DNA of 64,000 bases, taken from the NCBI GenBank assembly GCA_011032825.1, contig JAADJZ010000003.1, forward strand, positions 930,001 through 994,000, in the 5' to 3' direction. Positions 24,127-34,024 of the stretch are shown here, in pieces (position 1 is the first letter of the stretch; every line of letters starts with the position of its first letter). Under the pieces are notes generated by a model, which was given only the letters and a program-made list of their open reading frames with translations, was not told the DNA's origin and searched no databases. The DNA comes from Massariosphaeria phaeospora (Eukaryota; Ascomycota; Dothideomycetes; Pleosporales). Position numbers and translations under genes: made by a program.

Positions 24127-24579
24127 CTATTTGCCTCGCGGATCGTTGTATTGCGCCTCTTTGAACTTCCGCGGCAGAAGACCCTCCTACATGTACACGT
24201 TAGCATCCAGTCCACTCCACAGCGAGTCCCACCGCCTGGGCTCGAACATACCGTATCTTTCTGATTCGAGTGGTCGTCGGCGAAGCGCTGTGTTCCGATG
24301 CCCTTGTGTCCGCCCTCCTGTCTCGCCTCGATTGATTGTGAGCCTGGTGCTATGGTTAGAACAAAGCTCGACATGCCGCATGAAATACATTCTACCGAGT
24401 TCTGTCGCGGCGCCGGGCGTGTGCGTGGGGGTGCCGCCGCCGGCTGTCCAGCGCTGCTCGATGTTGGACACTCCCTGTGTCTTGTATGGGTTCGGGAACC
24501 AGTGCTGGCGCATGACGAGGTAGTAGGTGAAGCCGACGGCGCCGCCGGCCATGAAGAGTTTGGGGATCGTTACGCCCAT
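24127..24579 (-). CDS. Small single-TM protein of 113 aa, three exons
   Basis: Unrecognised, but the structure is convincing. Exons 24579-24396, 24349-24252 and 24186-24127 join in phase to 113 aa. The first intron is GTAGAA...CCATAG. The second has GTATGT, a CTAAC branch site and TGTAG. The N-terminus carries one membrane segment (IPKLFMAGGAVGFTYYLVM, residues 5-23), followed by a hydrophilic tail rich in Gly, Gln and charged residues (GVSNIEQRWTAGGGTP, GIGTQRFADDHSNQKD) ending DPRGK. The layout suits a small mitochondrial or ER membrane protein with a soluble tail. Reading straight through the first donor gives a misleading 130-aa frame with atypical composition. Confidence 0.75.
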
Positions 24580-25097
24580 GGTCTCGATTTGCAGGAGGAT
24601 CTGTTTCTAGGGCTTCGATTGGAGCTGGAGGCGTGGGATTGAGGCTTCGTTCGAGTTTGACTTCGGGGTGGAGTGCAGTCGGACAGCTGCGGCGGTTTTC
24701 GCTTGTGACATCAAATGCGCTGCTCACTGGTTCGACATGATCGCGTCATTCTGATGCGGTTTAGGCAAGGTGCATCGGCGCTCCACCGGCTTGGCAGGGC
24801 CTGCATTGGGCCCACGCCGCATGGGGTTAGACGGGCCATGCGGCTGAAATGTGGCGCGCCGTTATGTCAGCGCGTGGCTCCCGATGTTCCACGCAACCTC
24901 CTGAAGCAGCAAGAGGACACGCTCACCCTCTCCGCATCTGTGCCCTTGCCCTACGCTGCCGGGCGACGACATCCCGCAGGCCCAAAATCAGCGGCTCTAG
25001 ATCCTCACTACAGTCGTTTGCGGGCAGCCCTGGATGACAGACCGGGGCCCCGCGCGCTGGGGACACACGACCAGGCAACTCTGCAGACGCTCAGGAA
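24580..25097. other. Intergenic 0.5 kb, divergent promoter
   Basis: Upstream of the 113-aa protein (-) and the EXS protein (+). Open frames exist, but the sequence is GC-rich with few stops, so they are not evidence of coding. Confidence 0.45.
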
Positions 25098-26486
25098 ATG
25101 GACGATGACGATGCGACGCCCGAGCTGGACGGCTTCAGTCGCGTGCTGCCGCTCCCATACCGGGTTGCGCTGATCATTGTCATGGGTACGCCGCGCAGAC
25201 GTCCACTATAACCTCCGGCACAAGCCCGCCAGGCTGACACCTCGCACATAGGCATCTGGGCCTGGGGCCTCAACCTCCACTACCTCGCCCTGATCAAAAT
25301 CGACGTCCCAAGTCTGATCCGCTACCCCGGGCGAGCCTCTCCGCACCATCCTCCGCACCACCTCTCGTGCTACCGCATCGCAACGTTTCTCTCTATCCCA
25401 CTTGGCCTCTCCCTGCTCCTCTTCTGGATCCTCACAAACGGCGATCCGGAAGCCATTGCAGGCTGGGAGATCATCCCGAACCTATACCTCCTCGTGCTCG
25501 TCATCGGATTCATCGCGCCGCTGCCCTTCGTCAGTCGAAACGGCCGCTCTCGCACGCTTGCGACGCTCAAGCGCATATCCATCGGCGGCATAGCCGAAGC
25601 GCAAGACGGCAAATTCGGCGACGTCCTGCTCGCCGATGCTCTCACGAGCTACGCCAAAGTGCTCGGGGACCTTTTCATCAGCCTGTGCATGTTCTTCTCC
25701 TCCAAACACTCATCCACGGGACCACCGAACCGCAACTGCGGCGGCCCGTTCTGGGTGCCCTTCGTCATCGCCGTGCCCTACCTCATCCGCCTGCGCCAAT
25801 GCCTCACCGAGTACTTCCGCATCCAGCGGGCGAACCAGCGAACCGGCCAGATCAACCCGAGCACCGGCTGGGGCGGCGTGCACCTCGCCAACGCGCTGAA
25901 ATACTCGACCGCCTTTCCCGTCGTCATCCTCAGCGCCCTGCAACGCTCACCCGAACCCTCCAAACTCGGCATGTCCGAAACGACCCTCTTCCGTGTCTGG
26001 CTCGCCGCCGTCTTCGTCAACTCCGCGTATTCGTTCTACTGGGACGTACAGCGCGACTGGGACCTGTCCCTTTTCTCCAGTAAGAAGGAAAGAGAAGATC
26101 CCGAACATCCGTGGGGACTGCGACGGCACCGCTGGTTCCACGCCAAGGAATTTTACTATGCTGCCATTGCCGTGGACGCCGTTTTGAGGTGTACATGGAG
26201 TTTCAAGCTCTCACCACATTTAGACCATTTCAACGATTTGGAGGGCGGCATCTTCCTGATGGAGGCGATGGAAGTGCTGAGACGGTGGATCTGGATTTTC
26301 TTCCGCGTCGAGTGCGAGTGGGGTGAGTTCCTTCCATCTTTTCTCTGTTATCTCCCCCTTTTGTAGTGGTTTTCAGAAGATCGACCATCTGACTTTTATT
26401 CTCTAGTGCGCAACCACCGCGGGCCCGCGCCAGACGATATCCTCCTCGGTGATGTGTTGACTCCCAAGTACGATGACGACGACTAG
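25098..26486 (+). CDS. ERD1: EXS-domain multi-pass membrane protein (ERD1-like)
   Basis: Member of the ERD1/XPR1/SYG1 (EXS) family without an SPX domain, matching the ERD1 type. In yeast, ERD1 acts in the Golgi in phosphate recycling and retention of glycosyltransferases and ER luminal proteins. Exons 25098-25185, 25252-26322 and 26407-26486 give 412 aa. Membrane segments are evident (VALIIVMGIWAWGLNLHYLAL, IATFLSIPLGLSLLLFWIL, LYLLVLVIGFIAPLPFV, VWLAAVFVNSAYSFYWDV). EXS hallmarks include FGDVLLADALTSYAKVLGD, PYLIRLRQCLTEYFR, HLANALKYSTAFPVV, SFYWDVQRDWDL and EVLRRWIWIFFRVECEW. The last exon adds an acidic tail ending KYDDDD. The paralogue assignment is less sure than the family. Confidence 0.85.
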
Positions 26487-27270
26487 ATATTTCGACGTTT
26501 TGAGCGCGCATTTTTCTTTTTGCAAAAACTCAGCATTGACGAGCGTTTTGGGCGGGCTTCTGTCGTAGACTTTTTGCTTATCGCATGCGTCAAATCTCGT
26601 AGCATTTGCCCCCAGAGGGGAGTACCTTGGCACCTAGAGACGAATCTATCATTTCTACACTATCCACCTACCTACCTAGCCACCCGTCTATGAGTTCGAA
26701 TGATTGCCTGGTTCGGTATGTTTGCAGAGTTGGCGTTTCGTATACGACGCTACCAAACAGCTATTGGCCTCACGAAGCATGAGAGAGAGAGAGAGAGAGG
26801 GTATCACAAGCAGATCACGCAAGGCCATCAGTAGAGACAGGTAACACGTTCCCTAGTCTAGGTCGCTCATCGAGCCAACCCTAATCGCCCCAAGATGAAT
26901 TAGCCATCTAATCCAAAAAGGAGACTACAGTAGCCGTGGGGACTGGATGTTGACAAAATACCTCCATCATTGCCCATGATATTCATTTGACGAGGTCCTC
27001 CCAACCACACACAAGCCCCATCCATGCCCAGCACCTATGCAGTGCAGTGTGCAGACTCCCCAACGCCGGAAAACGCCGCGCTCTTGCGTCAAGTCATGTG
27101 GGTAGAACAAGAACTAGTAATCCCGGCTCGCTCATGCTCGCTCGCTCTTCGTGTAATCCAAAAAAAAAGTTGTAGAAGACCGCATCATTAAAAAGGATAT
27201 TTACAATGGATTCAAGGGACCATGGCTCAACATGGCTGCCTTGGCCGCCGCTTCAGCTATGGCGCGCAGC
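26487..27270. other. Intergenic 0.8 kb between convergent genes
   Basis: 3' flanks of the EXS gene (+) and VID21 (-). Contains a GA dinucleotide run. At its right edge, 27201-27270 has an open minus-strand frame that may be an alternative end of VID21 (see findings). Confidence 0.5.
26781..26799. repeat. (GA)n microsatellite
   Basis: About nine uninterrupted GA units, in intergenic DNA. Confidence 0.8.
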
Positions 27271-30200
27271 TCAACTCCTACTCAATTGCGCCTGCTGCAT
27301 GCTGGGGCTCTGCTGAAGCTGGGGGTTCTGTGGGGTCGCGCTTCGACTAAGCGGTCGCGCGTTCAGACCCGGGCTACCCGCTTGTTGCCTTTGCTGGCTC
27401 ATCAACCGTTGCTGTTGTACAAGCTGCGCCTGGTAGGTTTGTACTGCGCTCGCAGGAGGGCTGTTGGCCATAGTGCCATTCTGAAGGTATACATTGCTTC
27501 CGATCTGCACAGGCTGGTTCATGCCTGACGAGCCGGCTGCTGCATTTAGAGCCTGCAAACGATTTCTGTTAAGTATTTTGGAAAGCTGCTCAGAAGCTGA
27601 TTTTTGGACAAGCTCGGGTGACCATTCCGGATGCTGTTGCTTCAAGCTATTTTGCAACTGGAGGAGTTGGGGCATGTGTCCGCTTGACAAAGGCCGCGCT
27701 GGACTCTGCATACTCGGGTTCAGCTGGTTCATCCGAGGGGACGCTACGCTCTTGCCCATTCCGTTCATAGAGTTGTTCATGTTTCCATTCATGGGTTGGG
27801 CCCCCATTGATGCCACCATGTTCGCATTCGGCATCCCGTTCAGCCCCATGCCTTGCGTGAGGTTACTAGCCATGTTGATTTGCTGTTGCTGTAGTTGAAA
27901 CTGATGTTGTTGACTATTGTTCGGGAATTGGCCTCTTTGCATGGCCAGCCGCATTTGATCAGGGGGAGGCATACGTTGGGCGTTCTGCATATTTGCTTGC
28001 ATCTGTGCCTGGGGGACGCCTGAGCTACTTATGCCATTCATGTTCCCATTTGGAAAATTGCTCGGCATGGCGGACTGACCCGAATGACCTCGCCCGGACA
28101 TGGCCGCATTGGGTACAGATTGGCCTTGCTGAGAAGTCGACTTAGCCATCTGAGTAGTGGCGTTGGCGCTGTTACTTGGGGTTCCATTGCGCGGGGCCTG
28201 GTTCATGCCGTTAGCCATATTAGCTTGGTTCTGCATCTGCAGTTGGCGTTGCGCAGCGAGTTGTTGCTACATAAGAAGTCAGTTTTCACGAGTTGCAAAA
28301 AGACATTACTAGAAACCTACTCTCATGCTTAACTCCTGTTGAACCACCATCTTCTGCCTCATCTTTTCTTCGCGTTCCCATTTGAGGCGACTAAATTCCT
28401 GAGGTGTATGGATGTTGCTCTTCGGTGCGGTTGGTTCGTGGGCCTTCCTGAGGGCTGCAGCCTTTTGAGATTCGGTTACCTTGTGTGCCAAAGATTCTCG
28501 TTTCCGGGCCAGTTTTCGCATCGCGTCAATTATAGCTAGGTGTCTATTCTCACGCCTCCTTTCGACCCGAATGGGTTGAGTAGAACGGCGCCGGGGCTGA
28601 CCGGAGATAGCCTGACCTTGTTGAGCTTGCTGCTGCTGCATTTGCTGTTGAGCATGGAGTTGGGCCATTACAGTTCTTTGAGCCGCCTCCAGCCGCGACT
28701 GATATGTACGGAAATATTGGGTTTTCGACATCTCCGCAGGTAAGCCTTCCAATTGAACCCAGCGTTCAAAGCATTCCCATGGCGTCCTGCGGCCGGACCC
28801 AGAGACGAACATGGAGGGTAGCGAAAGCTGCTGTGCAACAAGAGACCAATTAAACGTATACTCCTTGACCAAGCCCCTCAGCTTCTGATCCTCTTCCCAC
28901 AGCCATTGTGACGAGGTTCGGTTTTCGAAGAACAAGACCGTTGGCATCGGGAACTCGTTTGGTGGTCTAAACTGATGGGCGGCTTGTAAACGGTCACGTA
29001 CGTGCTTATTCTCGGGATTAAACAAAGCCACGTCCGTCATTTCGGGTGCTAGATCATTGCGGTGAAAAAGTCGACGCCCAGGAGTTGAAGGCATTGAATG
29101 CTCGGCAGAAGTGCCTGATCGACTTGGGGGATTTGACGGCTCATCCTCCGACTCGTATTCGAACCTGCTACGCTTTCTCGAAGGGCCTCTGATCTTTGAA
29201 ACGAGCTTTCCAGTGACAAACTTCGATATGGGCAGCATCGGTGGGTCGCAAAACGACAATGGGGTAACGTCGTTTGCCCCTTCCAGAATGGGCTCGTAGA
29301 TTGGAAGCTCCCGGAACATGGCGTCGCTGACCGGCGTGCGATCGATTTTCATCACGATATCGTCGAAATTGAGCGAAAACAGACTGACTGGTGAACGAAT
29401 TTCGAACGGAGACAGGTGTCCATCATCGTCTGCAACAGATTCACTCTCGGTTTCATTAGGACCAGAATGGATAAGTTCGGGCGTGGCAGTGTCACGAACG
29501 TCTTCGTCCTCCATGATGGTAGAGTCAAGTGTCGGAACATGCGCTCTGATGCGTAGCGAAACGCGCTCCTCGGGTGTACAATTTACGTACTCTGCGCACC
29601 ACTTGGCAAGGTTAGCAGCCAATGCCTTCTTCCAGTTACGCTCCTCTCTAAAATCCGTCTGCATCCATTTCATTTCAGCGATCAGATGGTCGTGATGTGT
29701 AACTGGGCGCGCAGGTTCTGCAGACTTCCGGATTTGCCGCAATGACCACCGATTGGCATTTTGCAGTTGGTATACACGTTTGAGAATCTTGTAGTCGTGG
29801 AACTCCCGGATCATTGCTAGGGTCCCGGCGGTCGATAGTGTCTTACGGGCCGACCCCACTAGTTCCAAGAGCGGAATAGAGCGAGGGGGGTGATGCGCTT
29901 GATACCTAAACAATCCTTCCAGGTAGTCCCGACCGGAATCCTGCGATGCCCCCTGAAGCGATGCATAGTCCTCACTATACAAGTGGAGTGCCTTCGAGGC
30001 TTGAGCCGCGTCCTGTTTAGCAAAGATAACAGTCGAGATCTCCTTACTTTTCCTGTCGCGCGACTGTGGGCGAGTGGTGCTGAGTTGGCTCGGTCGCGCA
30101 GCTACTCTTTCGGACATTACTTTTTCTATGATCATTTCAACCACAGATTTCCGCCGAACCGATCCTGAGGATATGCGCCTCGTAACGCTTGCTGGTCGAG

Positions 30201-31979
30201 ATGGTCGAGGTGGCGAAGTATTTTGCTGTTCGGTGACCGGAAGCGGGGCATCTTGCATTTCCACATCTGCAACTACGTCGGCTGGCGGAGTAGGATGCTC
30301 ATGAGCTAGTGGAGCTATATTCTGCGGTTTTGAGGAAGCGCCATCTACGCCTTCGGACCCTAGTGTAGATGGTTCAGGAGCAGTGGTAGTCGGTGTCGGC
30401 AAAGAATCCGCGGCAGGTACTTCAGAGGGTCTGTCTTCAGCATGATCTGTCATCTTCAATTGCACCTCCTCAACCACATCCTGGACATGTTCAGTCAACG
30501 CAGGGCCGGGGAAATTCTGAGATCCGCTCAACCGAATCTTCCCGTCTCGAGCGAGCCTGATGGCCTCCTCGTCTTCTGTTTGCCTCTCCACATCTGGTGT
30601 TGGAGGGTCATCTCCGCGAGCGCGCTCTCGAGCTTCTTGCATCTGAATCTGCAGGTCTCGGTCGTGGTCCTCTTTTGCCTGCTGCACTTCCGGGTCCGGG
30701 CCTCCTAGCTCACTCTGGACGGGTTGTGGTGCGTCATCATGGAAAGAGTCCGTGTCTGGGCTCGTATCGGGTGAGTGATGGGGCGCATGGGGAGTCGCTT
30801 GCGAATAAGGCCCAACTGTTGACGAAGGAGACGAGATAAGGTCCGCGGGCACGGTAGCACTCGAGACAGCGGCCTTCTCGTCCTCTTTGCGTTCCTTCTC
30901 TGCGACCTTTGCTAACTTCAACTCCGTCTCTTTCAGTCTTGCTTCTTGCACCTCCTGTGGCGGTAAATGGAGCACCTGCGGTGCCTTGAGCTTCTCGTCA
31001 GCAAGTGGAATTGGCGTAGATGTCTCTGGCAACAAAGTCTTTTGGTCGGGAGTAGGTAGAGCGGTGTCCTCGGGATCCGGAGATGCGGCATCTGCAACAC
31101 TGTCTCCACGCGTCACTTCAGTTTGCACTGTAGAGGTCTCCGGCGGCTGGGTGTTGGCGCGCTGCTGTGCCTCATTGAGAGCCTCGGGCCCTACGTCCTC
31201 CTCCGCAGCAGGCGTTACTGCATGCGCCGGGCTCGCTGTGCGAGATTGGAGCGGCGTCTTTGCTACCACGTTAGTAATATTGTCTGGTTGGGCAGGCGCT
31301 TCGACAGAGGGTAACGGCTGGGTTGCGACAGAGGGTGAGGCAGACGCGGCGCGCAACTGTTCTTCGAGGGTTGCAACGGGGCCGACGGAGGCAGACGGTG
31401 AGGCTTTAGGGAATGCGGGATACGCAGGCTTCGAGGGCGTCTGGAATGGCAAGGTGCTCGGCAGGGGCGCATAGTGGCTGGCCAGCACGGGAAAGGGAAG
31501 CGTTGCCTCGCTGAAGCGGTGCCCTCTGCAAAGGCGTCAGCGGTCAGCGCCGACTGGAGCGATACGAGGGCGACGACGACACGACAAGTATGTATCGGTG
31601 TACAGGACCATGGTGCGCAGCATTGCAAACAGGAAGGGACTCACTTGGTAATGTCATTCTCGTCGAGGAAGTGCAGCTCATGCTCGGCCGGCTCGTCGCT
31701 GAGCGGCCAGTCGTGGAGCTGGGGCGGGCGGGCCGCGCTCACCAGGGCCGTGTAGTGGTAAAGTTCGCGCAGCTTGCGCTTGCGAGATACCTCGCAGTTC
31801 CTATGCACCGCGATATCAGCGCCACCACGCCGAAATAAAGACATCGGAGCGATTTTCCCGTGTCGCATCGGCCGTCTGATTGCAACGGGGCGCGATGCGA
31901 CACAAAATCGAGGAGTGACTTACGCGATCTCGATCTTTTTCTCCCTGGAAAACGCATCTCGAAAGCCGTCGAGGGACAT
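27271..31979 (-). CDS. VID21: NuA4 histone acetyltransferase subunit VID21/EAF1
   Basis: Scaffold subunit of the nuclear NuA4 histone H4/H2A acetyltransferase. Four exons (31979-31924, 31800-31645, 31525-28321, 28266-27271) give 1470 aa in phase. The short N-terminal exons carry the conserved KIEIANCEVSRKRKLRELY and HFLDENDITKG blocks. A long acidic, Pro/Ser-rich disordered region follows. An HSA domain lies at about 675-750 (HDHLIAEMKWMQTDFREERNWKKALAANLAKWCAEYV) and a Myb/SANT domain at about 935-1000 (WEEDQKLRGLVKEYTFNWSLVAQQL, RTPWECFERWVQLEG). The C-terminus is Gln/Asn/Met-rich. The start at 31979 was chosen because exon 1 then joins in phase to the conserved block. The extreme C-terminus is uncertain because another frame just downstream also looks coding. 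Confidence 0.9.
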
Positions 31980-32261
31980 ATGAGGACTGACGCTCGGAGG
32001 CCGACATCCGTTGTCCACGAGTGCCGCCGTTGTGATGGATTTCGAGCGTTGTTGGATGCGTGGATGGGCGGTTTGGTCGAGCAGGCAGAGCAGATGGGGG
32101 GGGCTTTGGGCCCAAGGTTGCGAGCGAAGGAGGTTCCGCGGCCCTGCTCACCGCCCGCCTGCACCGCCTAGCCGCAGCCGGCCTAGCCGCGGCAGAAAGG
32201 CCTCAAAATTTCCAGAAGCCGACCAGGGCGCTGCAGTCGGCTCAACACCCGCAACGACACC
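31980..32261. promoter_or_regulatory. Bidirectional promoter, VID21 / MAK11
   Basis: Only 282 bp separate the two divergent start codons. Both transcripts must start inside it. It is GC-rich and has no TATA box. Confidence 0.6.
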
Positions 32262-33851
32262 ATGGCGAAGAGAAAGCGCGACATCTCGGGCGGCGCCGGT
32301 GCAGCGAAGGCGCTGAAGAGGGGGGTGAATGAGTCCGCGTCCACGCCGGCAAAGCCCGCCCAGAAAGAGCACCCGGGAAGCCGCGACCGTGACCTGGAAA
32401 ATGGTGCGGCAGTCACGGCCGCTGAGGCCGACAGTAAGGCTTCGACAACGGCAAACGGGAGCGAATCTACGACGACCACCACCACAATCCAGATCATCAC
32501 TGGCTCCTACGAGCGTGCACTGCATGGCTTCACGGCGGCCATACCGCAGCGCCTTCTGACCGGACGCGGAGATGCGAGTGCTGCTGCTATAGACGAGGAA
32601 GAGCCCAAGGTCACGTTTTCTGACACATTCCTGTTCAACGCACACACGTCCGCAATCCGCTGTCTAGCACTCTCCCCACCCAATGATGAGGCCCGCAGAA
32701 TCACGCTTGCAACCGGAAGCACCGACGAGCGCATCAACCTCTACAGCCTCTCGACAGCTCCGCCCGTCCCCTCCCAGGCAAAAGTCCAGCTTCCGTCACT
32801 GCACGGAACGTCGATCTCGGAAAACTCCAAGAACAAGGAACTAGGCTCGCTTTTGCACCACGCATCTAGCATTACGGCATTATGTTTTCCAAATCGGGGC
32901 AAGATATTGAGCTCCGCAGAGGACAGTACCATCGCAATAACCAGAGTTCGCGACTGGACAGCACTGTCGATCATCAAGGCACCCATTCCAACACCCCACG
33001 GCCGACCTAGCGGTGACACAGCCGCACCGGGCGAAGTGCCCGCTGGGATCAACGACTTTGCCGTGCACCCGAGCATGAAGCTCATGGTCAGCGTCAGCAA
33101 AGGCGAAAAGTGCATGCGGCTCTGGAACCTCGTGACTGCCAGAAAAGCCGGCGTCCTCAACTTCGGCAAAAACATCCTCACTGCCGTCGGTGAAGGGCGT
33201 TTCGGCTCCGGGGAAGGCCGGAGAGTCGTCTGGGACACTGAAGGCGAAGAGTTCGCCGTGGCCTTCGAGCGCGGAGTAGTCATGTTCGGCCTCGATTCGG
33301 TACCAACAGCAAAAATTGTGCCAACGCCCAAGACCAAGATACACCAGCTGCACTACCTATCCGACAGCCTGCGCCCCAGCACATTGTTAGTCTCGACCGA
33401 GGACGGACGAGTCTTACTCTACGACACTACATCCACGACCCCATCGACTTCAGAGGACTCGAAACATGCCGACATACCGTCCTGCAAGCTGATAGCGCAG
33501 ATCGGCGGTCCAGCCACCGGCATCACAGGGCGTATTAAAGATTTTGAGTTACTAGCTGGATCCAACAAGGACACTAATGGCTCGTTCGTCATCACGGGAA
33601 GCAGCGATGGTACGGTGAGGATATGGTTTATAGATGTGAAGCAACTGAAAGAGACCAGCGAGGAGCAGTCAGAGGAAGGCCTTACGGCAAGGCAGCTGGG
33701 GCAGCTCGTAGGAACGTATTCCACAGGCACGCGCATCACCTGTTTGAAAGCATTTGTCATGACTGGCAAACCGGAGGAAGTCGCACACGTTATAGAAGAA
33801 AACGGGAAGAAGGTCGAGGAGTCTAGTAGCAGCGAAGATAATAGCGAGTAA
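32262..33851 (+). CDS. MAK11: WD40 ribosome biogenesis protein MAK11
   Basis: Homologue of yeast Mak11 (human PAK1IP1), a nucleolar WD40 protein needed for 60S subunit maturation. Single exon, 529 aa. The basic N-terminus (MAKRKRDISGG) suits nuclear or nucleolar entry. A Thr/Ser-rich low-complexity part leads into the propeller. Repeats show TFLFNAHTSAIRCLALSP, LATGSTDERINLYSL, LLHHASSITALCFPNRGKILSSAEDSTIAI, INDFAVHPSMKLMVSVSKGEKCMRLWNLVTARKAG and VITGSSDGTVRIWFIDV. The last third is interrupted by insertions and ends in an acidic Ser/Glu tail, as in other members. It is longer than the yeast protein because of the N-terminal and linker extensions. Divergent from VID21 and convergent with the cotransporter gene (173 bp apart). 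Confidence 0.86.
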   Translation: MAKRKRDISGGAGAAKALKRGVNESASTPAKPAQKEHPGSRDRDLENGAAVTAAEADSKASTTANGSESTTTTTTIQIITGSYERALHGFTAAIPQRLLTGRGDASAAAIDEEEPKVTFSDTFLFNAHTSAIRCLALSPPNDEARRITLATGSTDERINLYSLSTAPPVPSQAKVQLPSLHGTSISENSKNKELGSLLHHASSITALCFPNRGKILSSAEDSTIAITRVRDWTALSIIKAPIPTPHGRPSGDTAAPGEVPAGINDFAVHPSMKLMVSVSKGEKCMRLWNLVTARKAGVLNFGKNILTAVGEGRFGSGEGRRVVWDTEGEEFAVAFERGVVMFGLDSVPTAKIVPTPKTKIHQLHYLSDSLRPSTLLVSTEDGRVLLYDTTSTTPSTSEDSKHADIPSCKLIAQIGGPATGITGRIKDFELLAGSNKDTNGSFVITGSSDGTVRIWFIDVKQLKETSEEQSEEGLTARQLGQLVGTYSTGTRITCLKAFVMTGKPEEVAHVIEENGKKVEESSSSEDNSE

Positions 33852-34024
33852 CCTAAATGACATGCTCAACAAGTTTTCCACGATGATCCTATGCCAAGCA
33901 AAGTTCGATTGATGATTGCTACCCATAAATAACCCTTGCCAACCAACTACACATAACTACAAATAACCACCCGCGACATCAACCAGCCTCCCCTATACAA
34001 ACAAGCAAACCCCCTCATACCATC

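Noticed and set aside
24187..24579. Unspliced 130-aa protein
   Set aside because: Reads through a good donor into intron sequence; splicing gives a coherent 113-aa product with consistent composition.
25367..26083. Long plus-strand open frame (238 codons) of Arg/His/Pro-rich sequence
   Set aside because: It is an alternate frame of the EXS gene; the true frame has membrane segments and family motifs, and this one has low-complexity composition.
30887..31474. 195-codon plus-strand frame opposite VID21
   Set aside because: Antisense shadow of the Ser/Pro/Ala-rich region of VID21; composition mirrors the opposite strand and there is no promoter or intron signal.
32741..33337. 198-codon minus-strand frame
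   Set aside because: Antisense of the MAK11 WD40 region, no independent coding evidence.
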